The notes under the pieces were generated by a model. That model made no database searches. It worked only from the letters and a program-made list of their open reading frames with translations, and was not told the origin of the DNA. A DNA stretch of 64,000 bases from Pseudanabaena minima (GTDB taxonomy: Bacteria; Cyanobacteriota; Cyanobacteriia; Pseudanabaenales; Pseudanabaenaceae). Position numbers and translations under genes: made by a program. Below are positions 9,436-17,961 of this stretch, in pieces. The DNA lies in the NCBI RefSeq assembly GCF_051131155.1, contig NZ_CP159508.1, forward strand, positions 2,852,001-2,916,000. The letters are read 5' to 3'. The stretch's first letter is position 1. Each line of letters opens with the position of its first letter.

Positions 9436-11067
9436 TCATTCTAATTTGGCGATCGCTTGGCGATTGATCAGCACTTTATCTGTGAGCAGATCACTAACCG
9501 AAGCAATTAAAACGCGACGATCATCAATTTCAAAATTAACGGTAATGCGATCGCTTCCTAACTGTCCTGAAGGCTCAAGTCTCGCTATGCACACTTGATC
9601 GACGTCTGATTTTTTAGTATTTGCAGCTAAAGATCGAAAATCCGATTGTTTTAGCAATTGACTGCTAGTCATGCGTCCAGAATTGTCATAGGTAACTTCA
9701 GCCTGTGAAATATCCGCAACCTCACCAATATCCAACCAAATTTCAGTTTGTCCTGCGATCGCCGCTTGCAAAATTAATGGCTCAGAGCGTTGGCAAGGAT
9801 ATTTTGTCCCTTTCTCAAATAATGTATAGAAAGAGTATTGATGCAGATAAGGTTCCCAAAGTCGAATCGCATAGCTGTGACGTAGATGATCTTCAATCTT
9901 GAGTGATTGTCCTAGGGCTAAAGCCCCATGAGCAACCGCTTCAAAGGGTTTGCCCAACTTGACTTTGGATTTGCCGAAATAGGAAATAATCAATTGCTGC
10001 ACAGCAACAATCTGACAACTACCTCCCACTAACAGAATTTGTTCAATCGCCGCTTTACTAATTCCCCGATTTAGTCCAATAGTAAGCACTTCATCAATAG
10101 CTTCGCGTAACTGCTCGAGCATCTGGTTCTGTTCTAAGATTTCCATTAGTTCATCCTGACTCAGCCTGAGTTCGTGAGCTACCTTGTTCTGATCAACCCA
10201 AACTTCTCTCACTTCCTGAACAAGTGACAATTTGATTTTGATTTGTTCCGCTATTTCTAGAATCTTTTGCCAGTAGGGTTCACCAATGAGCGATCGCGTT
10301 GTTCCTAATTGGCGTAAAAAATGCTCAGCAATCCATCGATCAATGTCAATACCACCAATATATGCATCAGATTTGGCGATCGCTTCAGCTTTGATAACTT
10401 GGTTTTGAACTGCCATATTATTGGCGATCGGTGCAGTCCTAACTAAGCTCAAATCCAATGTCCCACCACCAAAATCAATTACTAGTACCAGCGCATTTGG
10501 TCGAGTAATTGCATAGCCCAAAGCCGCCGCAGTAGATTCATCGATAATTTGGAAGTTAGAAACTTGTAGTTTTTCAGCAAGGTTACTAAACCAATTGAGA
10601 TAACCCTCAAAGGCTCCAACGGGAACTGTAAAAATAACTTGCGTAGGTTGAATACCTTGCAATGCAAGACGTTGCCAGATTTCTGTTAAGAAAACCTCGG
10701 CGATCGCTTCGGCATCATAAAGCTTGCCATCAATCTCACGGGCTGGCGAGCGAAAACTAGCAACAATATCGCGCTTAAACCCTTGAAATAGTCGCTTTAG
10801 ATAATTTGAATGTTTATTTGACTGATTTTCTAATTGATATTGTGATCGCGCCTGTTCTCCGAATAGAAATTGAGGATGGTCTGGAGCAGAATCAAGTACA
10901 TAAACTAAACTTGGCACTAGCCAAGCCTGACCTTCAGCAGTTGCAAATCCATGCGAGATATCCTCCAAGCGCCAAGTTTCAGGTAATCCAAAATCGCGAT
11001 TTTCTTCTGTTCTCAGAATTGCGATCGCGGTATTACTAGTTCCAAAATCAATGGCAATAACAGTCAT
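9436..11067 (-). CDS. Hsp70/DnaK-family protein, non-canonical
   Basis: A 543-residue actin-fold ATPase. Phosphate-1 motif IAIDFGTSNTAIAI lies at residues 3-16, phosphate-2 motif VLVIDFGGGTLDLSLV at about 193-208, and the adenosine motif ILLVGGSCQIVAVQ at about 344-357. About 150 residues follow the nucleotide-binding domain, so the substrate-binding part is short and the helical lid and EEVD-like tail of DnaK are absent. It is one of the divergent Hsp70-like proteins common in cyanobacteria and unlikely to be the general chaperone. It is divergent from the secreted-protein gene at 11148, with an 80-bp shared promoter region. Client unknown. Confidence 0.9.
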   Translation of the reverse strand: MTVIAIDFGTSNTAIAILRTEENRDFGLPETWRLEDISHGFATAEGQAWLVPSLVYVLDSAPDHPQFLFGEQARSQYQLENQSNKHSNYLKRLFQGFKRDIVASFRSPAREIDGKLYDAEAIAEVFLTEIWQRLALQGIQPTQVIFTVPVGAFEGYLNWFSNLAEKLQVSNFQIIDESTAAALGYAITRPNALVLVIDFGGGTLDLSLVRTAPIANNMAVQNQVIKAEAIAKSDAYIGGIDIDRWIAEHFLRQLGTTRSLIGEPYWQKILEIAEQIKIKLSLVQEVREVWVDQNKVAHELRLSQDELMEILEQNQMLEQLREAIDEVLTIGLNRGISKAAIEQILLVGGSCQIVAVQQLIISYFGKSKVKLGKPFEAVAHGALALGQSLKIEDHLRHSYAIRLWEPYLHQYSFYTLFEKGTKYPCQRSEPLILQAAIAGQTEIWLDIGEVADISQAEVTYDNSGRMTSSQLLKQSDFRSLAANTKKSDVDQVCIARLEPSGQLGSDRITVNFEIDDRRVLIASVSDLLTDKVLINRQAIAKLE

Positions 11068-11147
11068 GTTTTGCTTGAGCTAAAGTAGAGATGGACGGCT
11101 CTATGTTGTGTTCTACCGTGTTCTAAAATTTCAAGGAGTATAAACCG

Positions 11148-11540
11148 ATGAAAGTAATCATGACAGCGATCGCCACACTTGGAGCAATGACTACATGTGT
11201 GGGATCGGCATTTGCTGATGTCTCTATTAGCATTAGATTTGGATCGAGTCCATCAGTCAATACCTATCGAACTTACGATTCTTATCGTTCTAATATCCGT
11301 CAGCCCATTTATCACAATCCTTACAATCAAAATTATTACAATCGCGACTACTACAGACACAATACTAATTCTAGAGTGATTGTCCGTGAGGTAGTCCCCA
11401 ACTATGGCAGTGCTTGGAACAACTACCAGACTGTGCCTAGAAACTATCCTACTAGTACTCAATCAGTCTACAACCCATATAACGTTGACCTTGACGGCAG
11501 TCGCTACATCATCGAAAAACGCTATATTCGTGTTCGCTAA
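11148..11540 (+). CDS. secreted Tyr/Asn-rich protein, unknown function
   Basis: A 130-residue protein with a signal peptide (about residues 1-24, cleavage after SAFA). The mature part is rich in Tyr, Asn, Ser and Arg, with repeated NPYN/NYYNRDYY-like stretches and little else. The ATG follows an AAGGAG ribosome site 10 bp upstream. The C-terminus SRYIIEKRYIRVR is basic. No family is recognised. Composition suggests a disordered or surface-associated periplasmic protein. It is transcribed away from the Hsp70-like gene and converges on the cyclophilin gene across a hairpin. Confidence 0.75.
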   Translation: MKVIMTAIATLGAMTTCVGSAFADVSISIRFGSSPSVNTYRTYDSYRSNIRQPIYHNPYNQNYYNRDYYRHNTNSRVIVREVVPNYGSAWNNYQTVPRNYPTSTQSVYNPYNVDLDGSRYIIEKRYIRVR

Positions 11541-11551
11541 AAGTTTTGCTT

Positions 11552-11592
11552 CCCAACAAAAAGGCGGCGCTTCGCGCCGCCTTTTTGTTGGG
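11552..11592. terminator. bidirectional terminator hairpin between convergent genes
   Basis: Arms CCAACAAAAAGGCGGCGC and complement around TTC, with T-rich flanks on both sides. Twelve bp after the plus-strand stop and 3 bp before the minus-strand stop. Tip GCTTCGC. Confidence 0.85.
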
Positions 11593-11595
11593 GTT

Positions 11596-12363
11596 TTAAA
11601 CAGGTTGTTTGAGATTTTCTTCGCCTTGGGTAATCGTGATCGATTCAATGCGATCGCCCATTTGAATTTTTTCGACTAGATCCATTCCTTCGGTGACATA
11701 GCCAAATACAGCATAGGAACCGTCAAGAAAGTAGATATCATCAAGGGCAAGATAAAACTGACAGGATGCAGAGTTAGGAAACTGCGATCGAGCCATAGCG
11801 ATCGCCCCTTTGTTATGACGTAACTTAGGCTTTTGAGTTGGTGGTAAGATTTCGCCATAAACAGGCTGCTTTGCCCCATCAGGCAAAATTTCCAGAGGGA
11901 TATAACGGGGCTGTGATGTCATGGGATCGGTAAAATTACCAGTCCCATTACCAAGAGGATCACCACCTTGGGCAACAAAGGGAGTTGGCTCCTTAACCAC
12001 ACGATGAAAAGTTAAACCGTTATACAACCCACGTTTTACCAAGTCAGCAAAATTTCCTGCGGTAACAGGGGCATTTTCACCATCAAGCTCAATCTTCACT
12101 GTGCCAGATTTTAGTTTTAATTCCACCGTAGCCTTACCTTTAAGCTGCACAAACTTAGCAAGGGCAGCATCTAGAGCGCTCTCAGGACTAGCACTCGGTT
12201 GAGGCTTAGGCGATGCTGGTGGAGTAGAAGCCATCGCTGTAGGTTTGCTGCTAGCAGTAGCCGATGCTGTGGGTGAAGCACTTGCAGAAACACTACCACC
12301 ATTACTGCAACTAGTGAGTAAAACACTCACTGCTAAAAAACAACTAAGAATCCAACGCAACAT
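11596..12363 (-). CDS. lipoprotein cyclophilin-type peptidyl-prolyl isomerase
   Basis: A 255-residue protein when started at ATG 12363. The longer upstream frame adds 41 residues before the signal peptide and is unlikely. It has a lipoprotein signal MLRWILSCFLAVSVLLTSC (lipobox LLTSC), then a Ser/Ala/Pro-rich linker of about 60 residues, then a cyclophilin domain. Visible landmarks are GNFADLVKRGLYNGLTFHRV, FVAQGGDP and CQFYLALDD, with the usual FHRV and QGGDP motifs. It catalyses cis-trans isomerisation of prolyl bonds and probably helps protein folding in the periplasm or thylakoid lumen. The linker repeats resemble those of the lipoprotein at 13382. Confidence 0.92.
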   Translation of the reverse strand: MLRWILSCFLAVSVLLTSCSNGGSVSASASPTASATASSKPTAMASTPPASPKPQPSASPESALDAALAKFVQLKGKATVELKLKSGTVKIELDGENAPVTAGNFADLVKRGLYNGLTFHRVVKEPTPFVAQGGDPLGNGTGNFTDPMTSQPRYIPLEILPDGAKQPVYGEILPPTQKPKLRHNKGAIAMARSQFPNSASCQFYLALDDIYFLDGSYAVFGYVTEGMDLVEKIQMGDRIESITITQGEENLKQPV

Positions 12364-12420
12364 GTTTAACTCTTGATAACTTTTTACAAATCGTATACAA
12401 CGCCGCTCAAATCCAAACCC

Positions 12421-12467
12421 ATAAATTTTTTGAAAGTGTTTATTCGCAACACTTTCAAAAAATTTAT
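12421..12467. repeat. 20-bp-arm palindrome upstream of the cyclophilin gene
   Basis: Perfect arms ATAAATTTTTTGAAAGTGTT and complement around TATTCGC, between ycf4 and the cyclophilin gene. The AT-rich arms with T-runs could terminate ycf4 transcription before the next gene. Confidence 0.8.
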
Positions 12468-12497
12468 TGCGGCTCGTGTGAAGCACTGTATTTCTAG

Positions 12498-13055
12498 TTA
12501 TAGCCCTTCCAGTGGCACTGCCAAAAATTTGGCAATTTCGGCAGCCCGATCTTCAAGTTCAGTTAAACCAATTGGTTGACCCACCTCCGATAGGGGTAAA
12601 TCACCTTTGCCCTTTACTCGCAAATATAAGGCTCTCTTAGGATTTAGACCATTGCGAATTTCAACGCGCACAGCTTGAACATCAGCGACATTATAAGTTA
12701 ACTCAATATTTTTGCTCTTGTTGCGACCACGACGAAAGAGCTTCACCTTGCCAATATTGCGATCGAACTCGTTGAAGCCGCTACCATAATCGATCGCCAT
12801 CACATATAGCAGGTATAGCTCTAGCAAAGTTCCAGCTACTCCATAAAAGGAAAGCGCCAAACCTTGAGGCACAAATTCTAGTTGTAGGGGATCAGCAAAT
12901 GGTAGCAAGTTAATTTTTAAGAAGCTGGATATTCCTGCTAGCAAAAAGCCCGACGCACCTATGGCAACAATAACCGCAAAGCAATAGTTACTAAAGCGCC
13001 GTGACCCGACAATGTCATATCGCAGAACATTGGATTGAGATTTTGTAGTGACCAT
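12498..13055 (-). CDS. ycf4: photosystem I assembly protein Ycf4
   Basis: A 185-residue thylakoid protein. Features seen are the N-terminal VLRYDIVGSRRFSNY, two transmembrane helices (about 25-46 and 66-90) separated by SFLKINLLPFADPLQLEFVP, and a soluble stromal domain containing YGSGFNEFDR and VRVEIRNGLNPKRALYLRVKG. These match the family along its whole length. Ycf4 scaffolds assembly of photosystem I. It is upstream of the cyclophilin gene on the same strand, 134 bp apart with a palindrome between them. Confidence 0.97.
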   Translation of the reverse strand: MVTTKSQSNVLRYDIVGSRRFSNYCFAVIVAIGASGFLLAGISSFLKINLLPFADPLQLEFVPQGLALSFYGVAGTLLELYLLYVMAIDYGSGFNEFDRNIGKVKLFRRGRNKSKNIELTYNVADVQAVRVEIRNGLNPKRALYLRVKGKGDLPLSEVGQPIGLTELEDRAAEIAKFLAVPLEGL

Positions 13056-13145
13056 CGGTTGAAATAAGATTGAAAAATTACTGTGTAAAGGAACAGTATA
13101 TAGCGGCTTGCAGTCTCATAGTATGTGTAAACTACAAGGCTAAGC

Positions 13146-13268
13146 AATTCTCATTACGAAACTGATATTGGTATTTTTCGCATCAAAGGTGCTAGAAACA
13201 CCAATATCAGTTTTTTGAAAGCCTGCCAATGGTCGAATTTCAAAAAATTGATTTTTACAATGAGAATT
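13146..13268. repeat. nested inverted repeat (MITE-like or structured RNA)
   Basis: Outer arms AATTCTCATT (13146-13155) and AATGAGAATT (13259-13268) enclose perfect inner arms AAACTGATATTGGT (13159-13172) and its complement (13200-13213). This fills most of the 326-bp spacer between ycf4 and the lipoprotein gene. No target duplication or protein is evident. Confidence 0.65.
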
Positions 13269-13381
13269 ACTGGATTCAAAAGATTTGCTAAGAAATGATG
13301 CGTAGCGTATCTTAATTAGACAAGTGACTCAAGACTAATTTTCATCCGTTACTTACCATCAACTACCTCTCAAAATTAATC

Positions 13382-13951
13382 GTGAAAAAATCACTCAACC
13401 ATTCCCTAAAGCAAAGTATCCTTGGCGCGATCACTGTTAGTTGTGTTGTGGTTATGTCAGCTTGCCAGCAACCAACAGCACCTCCTACATCCTCAGTCTC
13501 ACCAGCTCCTACAGCCTCACCATCTGCTCCCACAGCCTCACCATCTCCCACAGCATCTCCCACTACAAAACCTACCGAAACCACTCCAGATAAAAGCACT
13601 ACTGGCGCAGCTAGTCTTGAAAAAGTTGCAGGTGAATATACAGTTGTTTTAGATCCGAAAGTTTTAGCTGATGCAGAAAAAGAAGGGGTTAAGTCAGTTA
13701 CAGGTAAATGGACAATTAAACCTGAAGGTACTTTTGAAGCTACCCTAAAAGCGGTATCTACTAAGGATGAGGTGCAAGAAATCAAGACTGCTGGCAAAAT
13801 TACCATCGAAGATGGGAAGGTTGTCTCTCAAGTCGAATCAGTTAATGGAGAAAAACCACCTCAAGCTCCTCCTAAGCAGCCATATACTCTGTCCGCAGAT
13901 GGCAAGGAATTGCAAGCTGACGGTCAGCCTGTAAAATTGGTCAAACAATAA
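13382..13951 (+). CDS. small lipoprotein with Pro/Thr/Ser-rich linker
   Basis: A 189-residue protein from a GTG start. The signal peptide MKKSLNHSLKQSILGAITVSCVVVMSAC ends in a lipobox-like VMSAC. It is followed by a low-complexity linker of PTAS/SPAPT-type repeats (about 30-75), then a lysine-rich beta-type domain of about 110 residues (KVAGEYTVVLDPKVLADAEK, then VTGKWTIKPEGTFEATLKA). The repeated TASPS codons create an internal near-repeat at 13480-13570. The C-terminal domain resembles small cyanobacterial lipoproteins of unknown role. No enzyme motif is seen. It probably sits at the outer or plasma membrane. Confidence 0.8.
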   Translation: MKKSLNHSLKQSILGAITVSCVVVMSACQQPTAPPTSSVSPAPTASPSAPTASPSPTASPTTKPTETTPDKSTTGAASLEKVAGEYTVVLDPKVLADAEKEGVKSVTGKWTIKPEGTFEATLKAVSTKDEVQEIKTAGKITIEDGKVVSQVESVNGEKPPQAPPKQPYTLSADGKELQADGQPVKLVKQ

Positions 13952-13962
13952 AATCTCACAAT

Positions 13963-13990
13963 CTGTGATGCACCGCAGCTTGCATCACAG
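13963..13990. repeat. short hairpin after the lipoprotein gene
   Basis: Arms CTGTGATGCA and TGCATCACAG around CCGCAGCT, 12 bp after the stop. No T-run follows, so terminator function is uncertain. Confidence 0.6.
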
Positions 13991-14052
13991 CGAAATTGCA
14001 TAGCGATTTTGCTTAAGCTTTACTGACAGCCTGTTAAGGTTATGTGTATTCC

Positions 14053-14107
14053 AAGAAAATGTTTAAGATGCTTGCTGTGCAAGCATCTTAAACATTTTCT
14101 TGTTTTT
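14053..14107 (+). terminator. intrinsic terminator-like hairpin with T-run
   Basis: Arms AAGAAAATGTTTAAGATGCT and complement with tip GCTGTGC, followed directly by GTTTTTT. It lies between the lipoprotein gene and the next plus-strand gene. Confidence 0.75.
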
Positions 14108-14134
14108 TAAGAAGCGCAAAGCGCTATACGGTGT

Positions 14135-14938
14135 ATGTATAAAAGTCTGTATTCATCTCACGATCGCATTTACAACTTTGAAGAGTTAAGTTTTCCCGTT
14201 GAAGGCGTAGAGTTTGAGCTAGATGACTTAGGTGATAACCTAGGCGATCGCCATAATAGACGACCATATATAGCTTTCAATATGGTGTCTAGTGTTGATG
14301 GCAAAGCAACAACCTATGAGGGAAAACTGACAGGATTGGGATCACGTCCCGATCGCTTGCTAATGAAACGTTTGCGATCGCAATTTGATGCTGTACTCGC
14401 TGGAGGTACAACGCTGCGCCAAGATGCCTTTATCCCCACCGTACCTCCCGAATTGTCAGCAGAACGCCAAAAAAACTTTGCACAGCCTCAGCCCTTCGGT
14501 ATTGTAATTAGTAACTCAGGAAACCTACCAAGTGAACATCGGTTTTGGGATGCTGGCAAAGATTTGCGCGTCGTCTTAGTTGGAGAAGAAACGACAGTGG
14601 AGTCATGGTTAGAGGAGAAAGCCCAAATCTTTCGATTCCCGACCAAGGATCACCAAATTGATTTAAAACAAGTATTAGCAGTGCTATTTGAGAAGCTGGG
14701 GATCAAACGTCTCTTAGTCGAAGGGGGGCCAGCATTAAATTATTCACTCATCTCTCAAGGCTTAGCTGATGAGTTATTTTTGACTATATCTCCTCATATC
14801 GTCGGCGGTGTCGATAATATGACCGTTATTGGTGGCTCTGGCTATGGCTTGGGGGGCAATGATTTGCCTAGTCTTCAATTGCGATCGCTATACCATCATG
14901 AATCGGAGTTATTTTTACGCTATCAATTTCAAAGATAG
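14135..14938 (+). CDS. RibD C-terminal/dihydrofolate-reductase-fold reductase
   Basis: A 267-residue protein with the RibD_C fold. FNMVSSVDGKATTYEGK is the nicotinamide and substrate-binding start of the family, DAVLAGGTTLRQDAF follows, and LLVEGGPALNYSLISQGLADE with PHIVGG is the conserved C-terminal signature. In the riboflavin pathway this domain reduces the ribosylamino-uracil intermediate with NADPH. No deaminase domain is attached, so it is either the stand-alone reductase or a pterin/other reductase of the same fold. The ATG at 14135 is 28 bp after a terminator-like hairpin. It converges on moaB. Confidence 0.88.
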   Translation: MYKSLYSSHDRIYNFEELSFPVEGVEFELDDLGDNLGDRHNRRPYIAFNMVSSVDGKATTYEGKLTGLGSRPDRLLMKRLRSQFDAVLAGGTTLRQDAFIPTVPPELSAERQKNFAQPQPFGIVISNSGNLPSEHRFWDAGKDLRVVLVGEETTVESWLEEKAQIFRFPTKDHQIDLKQVLAVLFEKLGIKRLLVEGGPALNYSLISQGLADELFLTISPHIVGGVDNMTVIGGSGYGLGGNDLPSLQLRSLYHHESELFLRYQFQR

Positions 14939-14947
14939 CCGTACCAC

Positions 14948-14990
14948 CATTAGATCAAAAGTCAGCCTTTGGCTGACTTTTGATCTAATG
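14948..14990. terminator. convergent-gene palindrome overlapping the moaB stop
   Basis: Arms CATTAGATCAAAAGTCAGCC and complement around TTT. It contains the moaB stop codon (14985-14987) and lies 10 bp after the plus-strand stop. Confidence 0.75.
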
Positions 14991-15500
14991 CAGTCCCTTT
15001 AACTGGCGTACAAGATGAATTATTTCTGGCAAGATTAGCTGCTCGATCGCTAATTTCACGGCGTTACTCGATCCTGGAAGCGAAAAAACCAACTTACCTT
15101 GATAAATGCCTGCCTCAGATCTTGAAGCGATCGCCCTTGAGCCAACCTCTTGCCAACTCAAATAACGAAACATCTCTCCAAACCCAGGCAGTGTTTTTTC
15201 GAGTAACGCGGCGATCGCATCGTAAGTAGTATCCCGTGGCGCAATCCCAGTTCCACCATTGAGGATAATTGCGTCAAGATCAGTGATCGCCGCTAACTTA
15301 TACATTTGTGCGCGGATCTCGTCAGGCTCATCCTTGACTAGGGTGTAGTAATCCAGCAAATGCCCTGCATTAGTCATCGACTGCTTGATAAAGTGACCAC
15401 TTTTATCGGTTTCTGGTGTACGGGTATCGCTGACAGTAATCACCGCAAAATGTACTTGGTAAGACGGTGGATCGGGACAAGGATTTTGAGATTTAGTCAT
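14985..15500 (-). CDS. moaB: MoaB/Mog-type molybdopterin biosynthesis protein
   Basis: A 171-residue protein of the MoaB/MogA family. Landmarks are FAVITVSDTRTPETDKSG near the N-terminus, ILNGGTGIAPRDTTYDAI (the conserved GGTG loop) at about residues 79-96, and FSLPGSSNAVKLAIEQLILP near the C-terminus. The family binds molybdopterin and promotes its adenylylation before metal insertion. MoaB members are often less active than Mog, and the sequence alone does not separate them. Length is typical. No other cofactor gene is adjacent. Confidence 0.92.
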   Translation of the reverse strand: MTKSQNPCPDPPSYQVHFAVITVSDTRTPETDKSGHFIKQSMTNAGHLLDYYTLVKDEPDEIRAQMYKLAAITDLDAIILNGGTGIAPRDTTYDAIAALLEKTLPGFGEMFRYLSWQEVGSRAIASRSEAGIYQGKLVFSLPGSSNAVKLAIEQLILPEIIHLVRQLKGLH

Positions 15501-15571
15501 AGTTTTTGTTTGAGGATCGCAAATTAAATATATAGATCAGGATCTGCTTTAGTCGATAATTTAACCACTTC

Positions 15572-15646
15572 ATAAAGAACCAATTTTTGATGGCGCGGCG
15601 AAGCTGCGCCATCAAAAATTGGTTCTTTATCTTACGGCGAAGCCCT
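15572..15646. repeat. dispersed palindromic element, family A (copy 1)
   Basis: Perfect 25-base arms beginning ATAAAGAACCAATTTTTGAT around GGCGAAGCT, followed by the tail CTTACGGCGAAGCC. Arms and tail recur at 46229-46304, and a relative with altered arms is at 45304-45365. The tail reaches the stop codon of the downstream minus-strand gene. Confidence 0.85.
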
Positions 15647-15941
15647 AAATATTTTTAGATTTGGGTTTTTCTTGTTGACTACAACGAAATCTTTGAGCCT
15701 CAGAGGTAATTGCATGTTTAGTTTTGCGACCACTTACCCGTTCTCGCCACATCAGGAACGATGAACGTTTCATGAATTTACGCATGATTTTAATTACTTC
15801 TGCCTCGGAAATGCCAAATTGCCCGTGAATTGTATCAAAGGTGGTGCGATCCTCCCACGCCATCTCCACAATGCGATCTATATCCGCAGCCGTAAGCAAT
15901 TTTAGAAGTGACTTTGATGAATTATGAGATGGTTGGAGCAT
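15645..15941 (-). CDS. DUF2805/TIGR03643-type small protein
   Basis: A 98-residue protein. The middle part, DIDRIVEMAWEDRTTFDTIH followed by QFGISEAEVIKIMRKFMKRSSFLMWRERV, is the helix-turn-helix-like signature of the DUF2805 family. Family members are about 80-100 residues, conserved in cyanobacteria and other bacteria, and without known function. The basic C-terminus (GRKTKHAITSE, then KPKSKNI) would suit nucleic acid binding. It is flanked by palindromes on both sides. Confidence 0.85.
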   Translation of the reverse strand: MLQPSHNSSKSLLKLLTAADIDRIVEMAWEDRTTFDTIHGQFGISEAEVIKIMRKFMKRSSFLMWRERVSGRKTKHAITSEAQRFRCSQQEKPKSKNI

Positions 15942-15964
15942 AAATAGTTGCTTGATTGTTAGTT

Positions 15965-15997
15965 AAATGATTACCGCGCAAAGCGCGGTAATCATTT
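15965..15997. repeat. palindrome with GCAAAGC tip
   Basis: Arms AAATGATTACCGCGC..GCGCGGTAATCATTT around AAA. Its right arm ends at the first base of the stop triplet of the minus-strand gene that follows. Confidence 0.75.
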
Positions 15998-17028
15998 TAA
16001 TTTTGTTTCCAATGACGTGCTAATTGTTTTGCTTTCAGTCCTGATTCGATTACTTCGAGTAGTCTGGTCATACCTGTAGTATTCACAATTTCATAGGTTT
16101 TATTAGCTCGACGACAAGCTTCAATCGCTCTTTCAGTGAGTGAGTGGCTCGCATAACCTGTCACGATAATAATTAAGTCACCACCAGAGATTTGACTCTC
16201 TCCTTGTGCAGCAAGTTGTAAGCCATCCTGCTCGGTGTACCACATTAAATTAATAGCCGAATCACGCAACCGATTTTTTACAGCGTTTTGCAAGCGATCG
16301 TGTCCACCAAATACTAATACTTTGCCGCTAAGGTCAGTGTACAAAGCAGGTCTTTTTTCTGACTTACGATGTCTTGTCGTAGGCTGAACATCAGGGGCGC
16401 GATCAACACGGGAACGATTTTCAAGAGCTTTGTTGTAAATAAAGGTGAGCGTTTGTTCATGGCTACCACGCAAACGAGCCACGGGTCCCTCTTCACTGTG
16501 GGAATTTATTTGGTTGATCAGAGCCTCGACAACTTCTTCGAGTGCACCGATTGCTTTTAAGTCGTTAGCATATCCTCGAACAGCGATCGAAGCGTCAGTG
16601 GCGCTAAAGAAATCGCGTTGTTCTTCGATCATCTCTAATAAATCAGCCTTTAATTCCTGTCGCCATTGAGCCGTTTGTTCGGTTATTCGTTCGTCTAGTA
16701 GTCTTTCTTCGCTCAAAATCAACTGGCGATCAGCAAGCTGAGCAGCAAGGTTAGGAGCCTCAGCTATTTCCTGTCGAATATCAGCCGCTTTCTTTTCTAG
16801 CCTTTGCCTAGTCTCGCTGTTGGGGCTTCCACCTTCACGATCATATTCTTGTAGCATCTGCTCAACCTTGGCAAGTAATGGTTTTAATCTTGCTTCAATT
16901 TGGGCTACTGCTTCTTGAATTTGGCGCTCACGCTGTTGTTGCAGCCGATTTTGTTCTAACTCTACCTTTGCCATGGTCAGCAAATCGCTAACCGAGGCTT
17001 CCAGTTCATCTAATTCAGAAATATGCAT
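15997..17028 (-). CDS. DUF2325 protein with N-terminal coiled coil
   Basis: A 343-residue protein. Residues 1-150 are Glu/Gln/Arg-rich helices (KVELEQNRLQQQRERQIQEA) predicted to be a coiled coil. Residues 150-210 are helical. The C-terminal 110 residues, starting KVLVFGGHDRLQNAVKNRLR and including GDLIIIVTGYASHSLTERAI, are a DUF2325 domain, a Rossmann-like unit of unknown ligand. DUF2325 is widespread in cyanobacteria as a small protein. Here it is fused to a coiled coil, suggesting a scaffold or nucleoid/DNA-repair associated role, which is inference. The start MHISELDELEASV is the first ATG. Confidence 0.85.
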   Translation of the reverse strand: MHISELDELEASVSDLLTMAKVELEQNRLQQQRERQIQEAVAQIEARLKPLLAKVEQMLQEYDREGGSPNSETRQRLEKKAADIRQEIAEAPNLAAQLADRQLILSEERLLDERITEQTAQWRQELKADLLEMIEEQRDFFSATDASIAVRGYANDLKAIGALEEVVEALINQINSHSEEGPVARLRGSHEQTLTFIYNKALENRSRVDRAPDVQPTTRHRKSEKRPALYTDLSGKVLVFGGHDRLQNAVKNRLRDSAINLMWYTEQDGLQLAAQGESQISGGDLIIIVTGYASHSLTERAIEACRRANKTYEIVNTTGMTRLLEVIESGLKAKQLARHWKQN

Positions 17029-17171
17029 ATTTACTTAATATCTGCCTATAGTTGCTTAATTTTAATAAGTCGAGAATAAGTCGTGAGAAATGACGTGAAT
17101 AAGTAATTATAAGAAGTTATCGTCACTAATCTCCAATGTAACCTCTTGCTTGCCTAAGTGTGTATAGTTTT

Positions 17172-17828
17172 ATGCTTCAAACTGATATCAATCCTGCTAC
17201 CTATATTGATTACGCCATCTTAGATCCCGCCGCTAGCGATGAACAGGTAGATCGTGCTTGTGAAGAAGCCGATCGCTTTGGTTTTGCTAGCGTCTGTGTT
17301 TATCCTTGCAACGTCAAGCGCGTGACAGAAAGACTACTCAAAACCAAGGTAGAAATTTGCACGGTGATTGGATTTCCCAGTGGAGCAACCACTTCAAACG
17401 TTAAGCTTTATGAAGCAATGGAAGCTGTAGAAAACGGCGCAACGGAATTAGATGTAGTCATTAATTTTGGTTGGCTCAAAACAGGACAGACTAATTTATT
17501 ACATCAAGATATTGCTCAAATCTGTGAAGAGTCGGGCAAACCTGTAAAAGCAATTTTAGAACTTAGCTTACTCACCCCCGATGAGCAGGAACTCGCTGCT
17601 GAGGTATGTATGGATGCAGGAGTTGCTTTCCTGAAAACAGGGACGGGCTGGGCTGGAGGCGCAACCGTGGATATGGTGAAATTTCTCAAAGAAATTTCAC
17701 GGGGAAAGGTAGGCGTTAAAGCTTCAGGTGGGATTCGCACCAGAGAGCAGGCGATCGCCTTAATCAATGCAGGCGCAACTCGGATCGGTACGTCTCATGG
17801 TGTAGTGATCGCTCGCGAAAAAAATTAA
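17172..17828 (+). CDS. deoC: deoxyribose-phosphate aldolase
   Basis: A 218-residue class I aldolase that cleaves deoxyribose 5-phosphate to glyceraldehyde 3-phosphate and acetaldehyde. The Schiff-base lysine K155 lies in VAFLKTGTGW, D94 in ELDVVINFG and K183 in VGVKASGGIR, the three catalytic residues of the family. The N-terminal signature, usually IDHTLL, here reads IDYAIL. A GTG at 17160 would add four residues. ATG 17172 is preferred because family proteins begin close to the IDH motif. Neither start has a clear ribosome site. It is divergent from the DUF2325 gene. Confidence 0.95.
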   Translation: MLQTDINPATYIDYAILDPAASDEQVDRACEEADRFGFASVCVYPCNVKRVTERLLKTKVEICTVIGFPSGATTSNVKLYEAMEAVENGATELDVVINFGWLKTGQTNLLHQDIAQICEESGKPVKAILELSLLTPDEQELAAEVCMDAGVAFLKTGTGWAGGATVDMVKFLKEISRGKVGVKASGGIRTREQAIALINAGATRIGTSHGVVIAREKN

Positions 17829-17961
17829 TTAATAAAAAGCCAAGCTCGTCTCATCTTTTTATTCTAAGCAGTTATGTCAATCCGAAAAAATTTAGGCGTA
17901 AATTTTATCTTGTTAATATGGGAGGCATAAAATAAAAAATATAAACATCAAAATCTAAGCT

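Noticed and set aside
17160..17828. DeoC as inactive, because IDHTLL reads IDYAIL.
   Set aside because: All three catalytic residues (D94, K155, K183) are present; the change is outside them.
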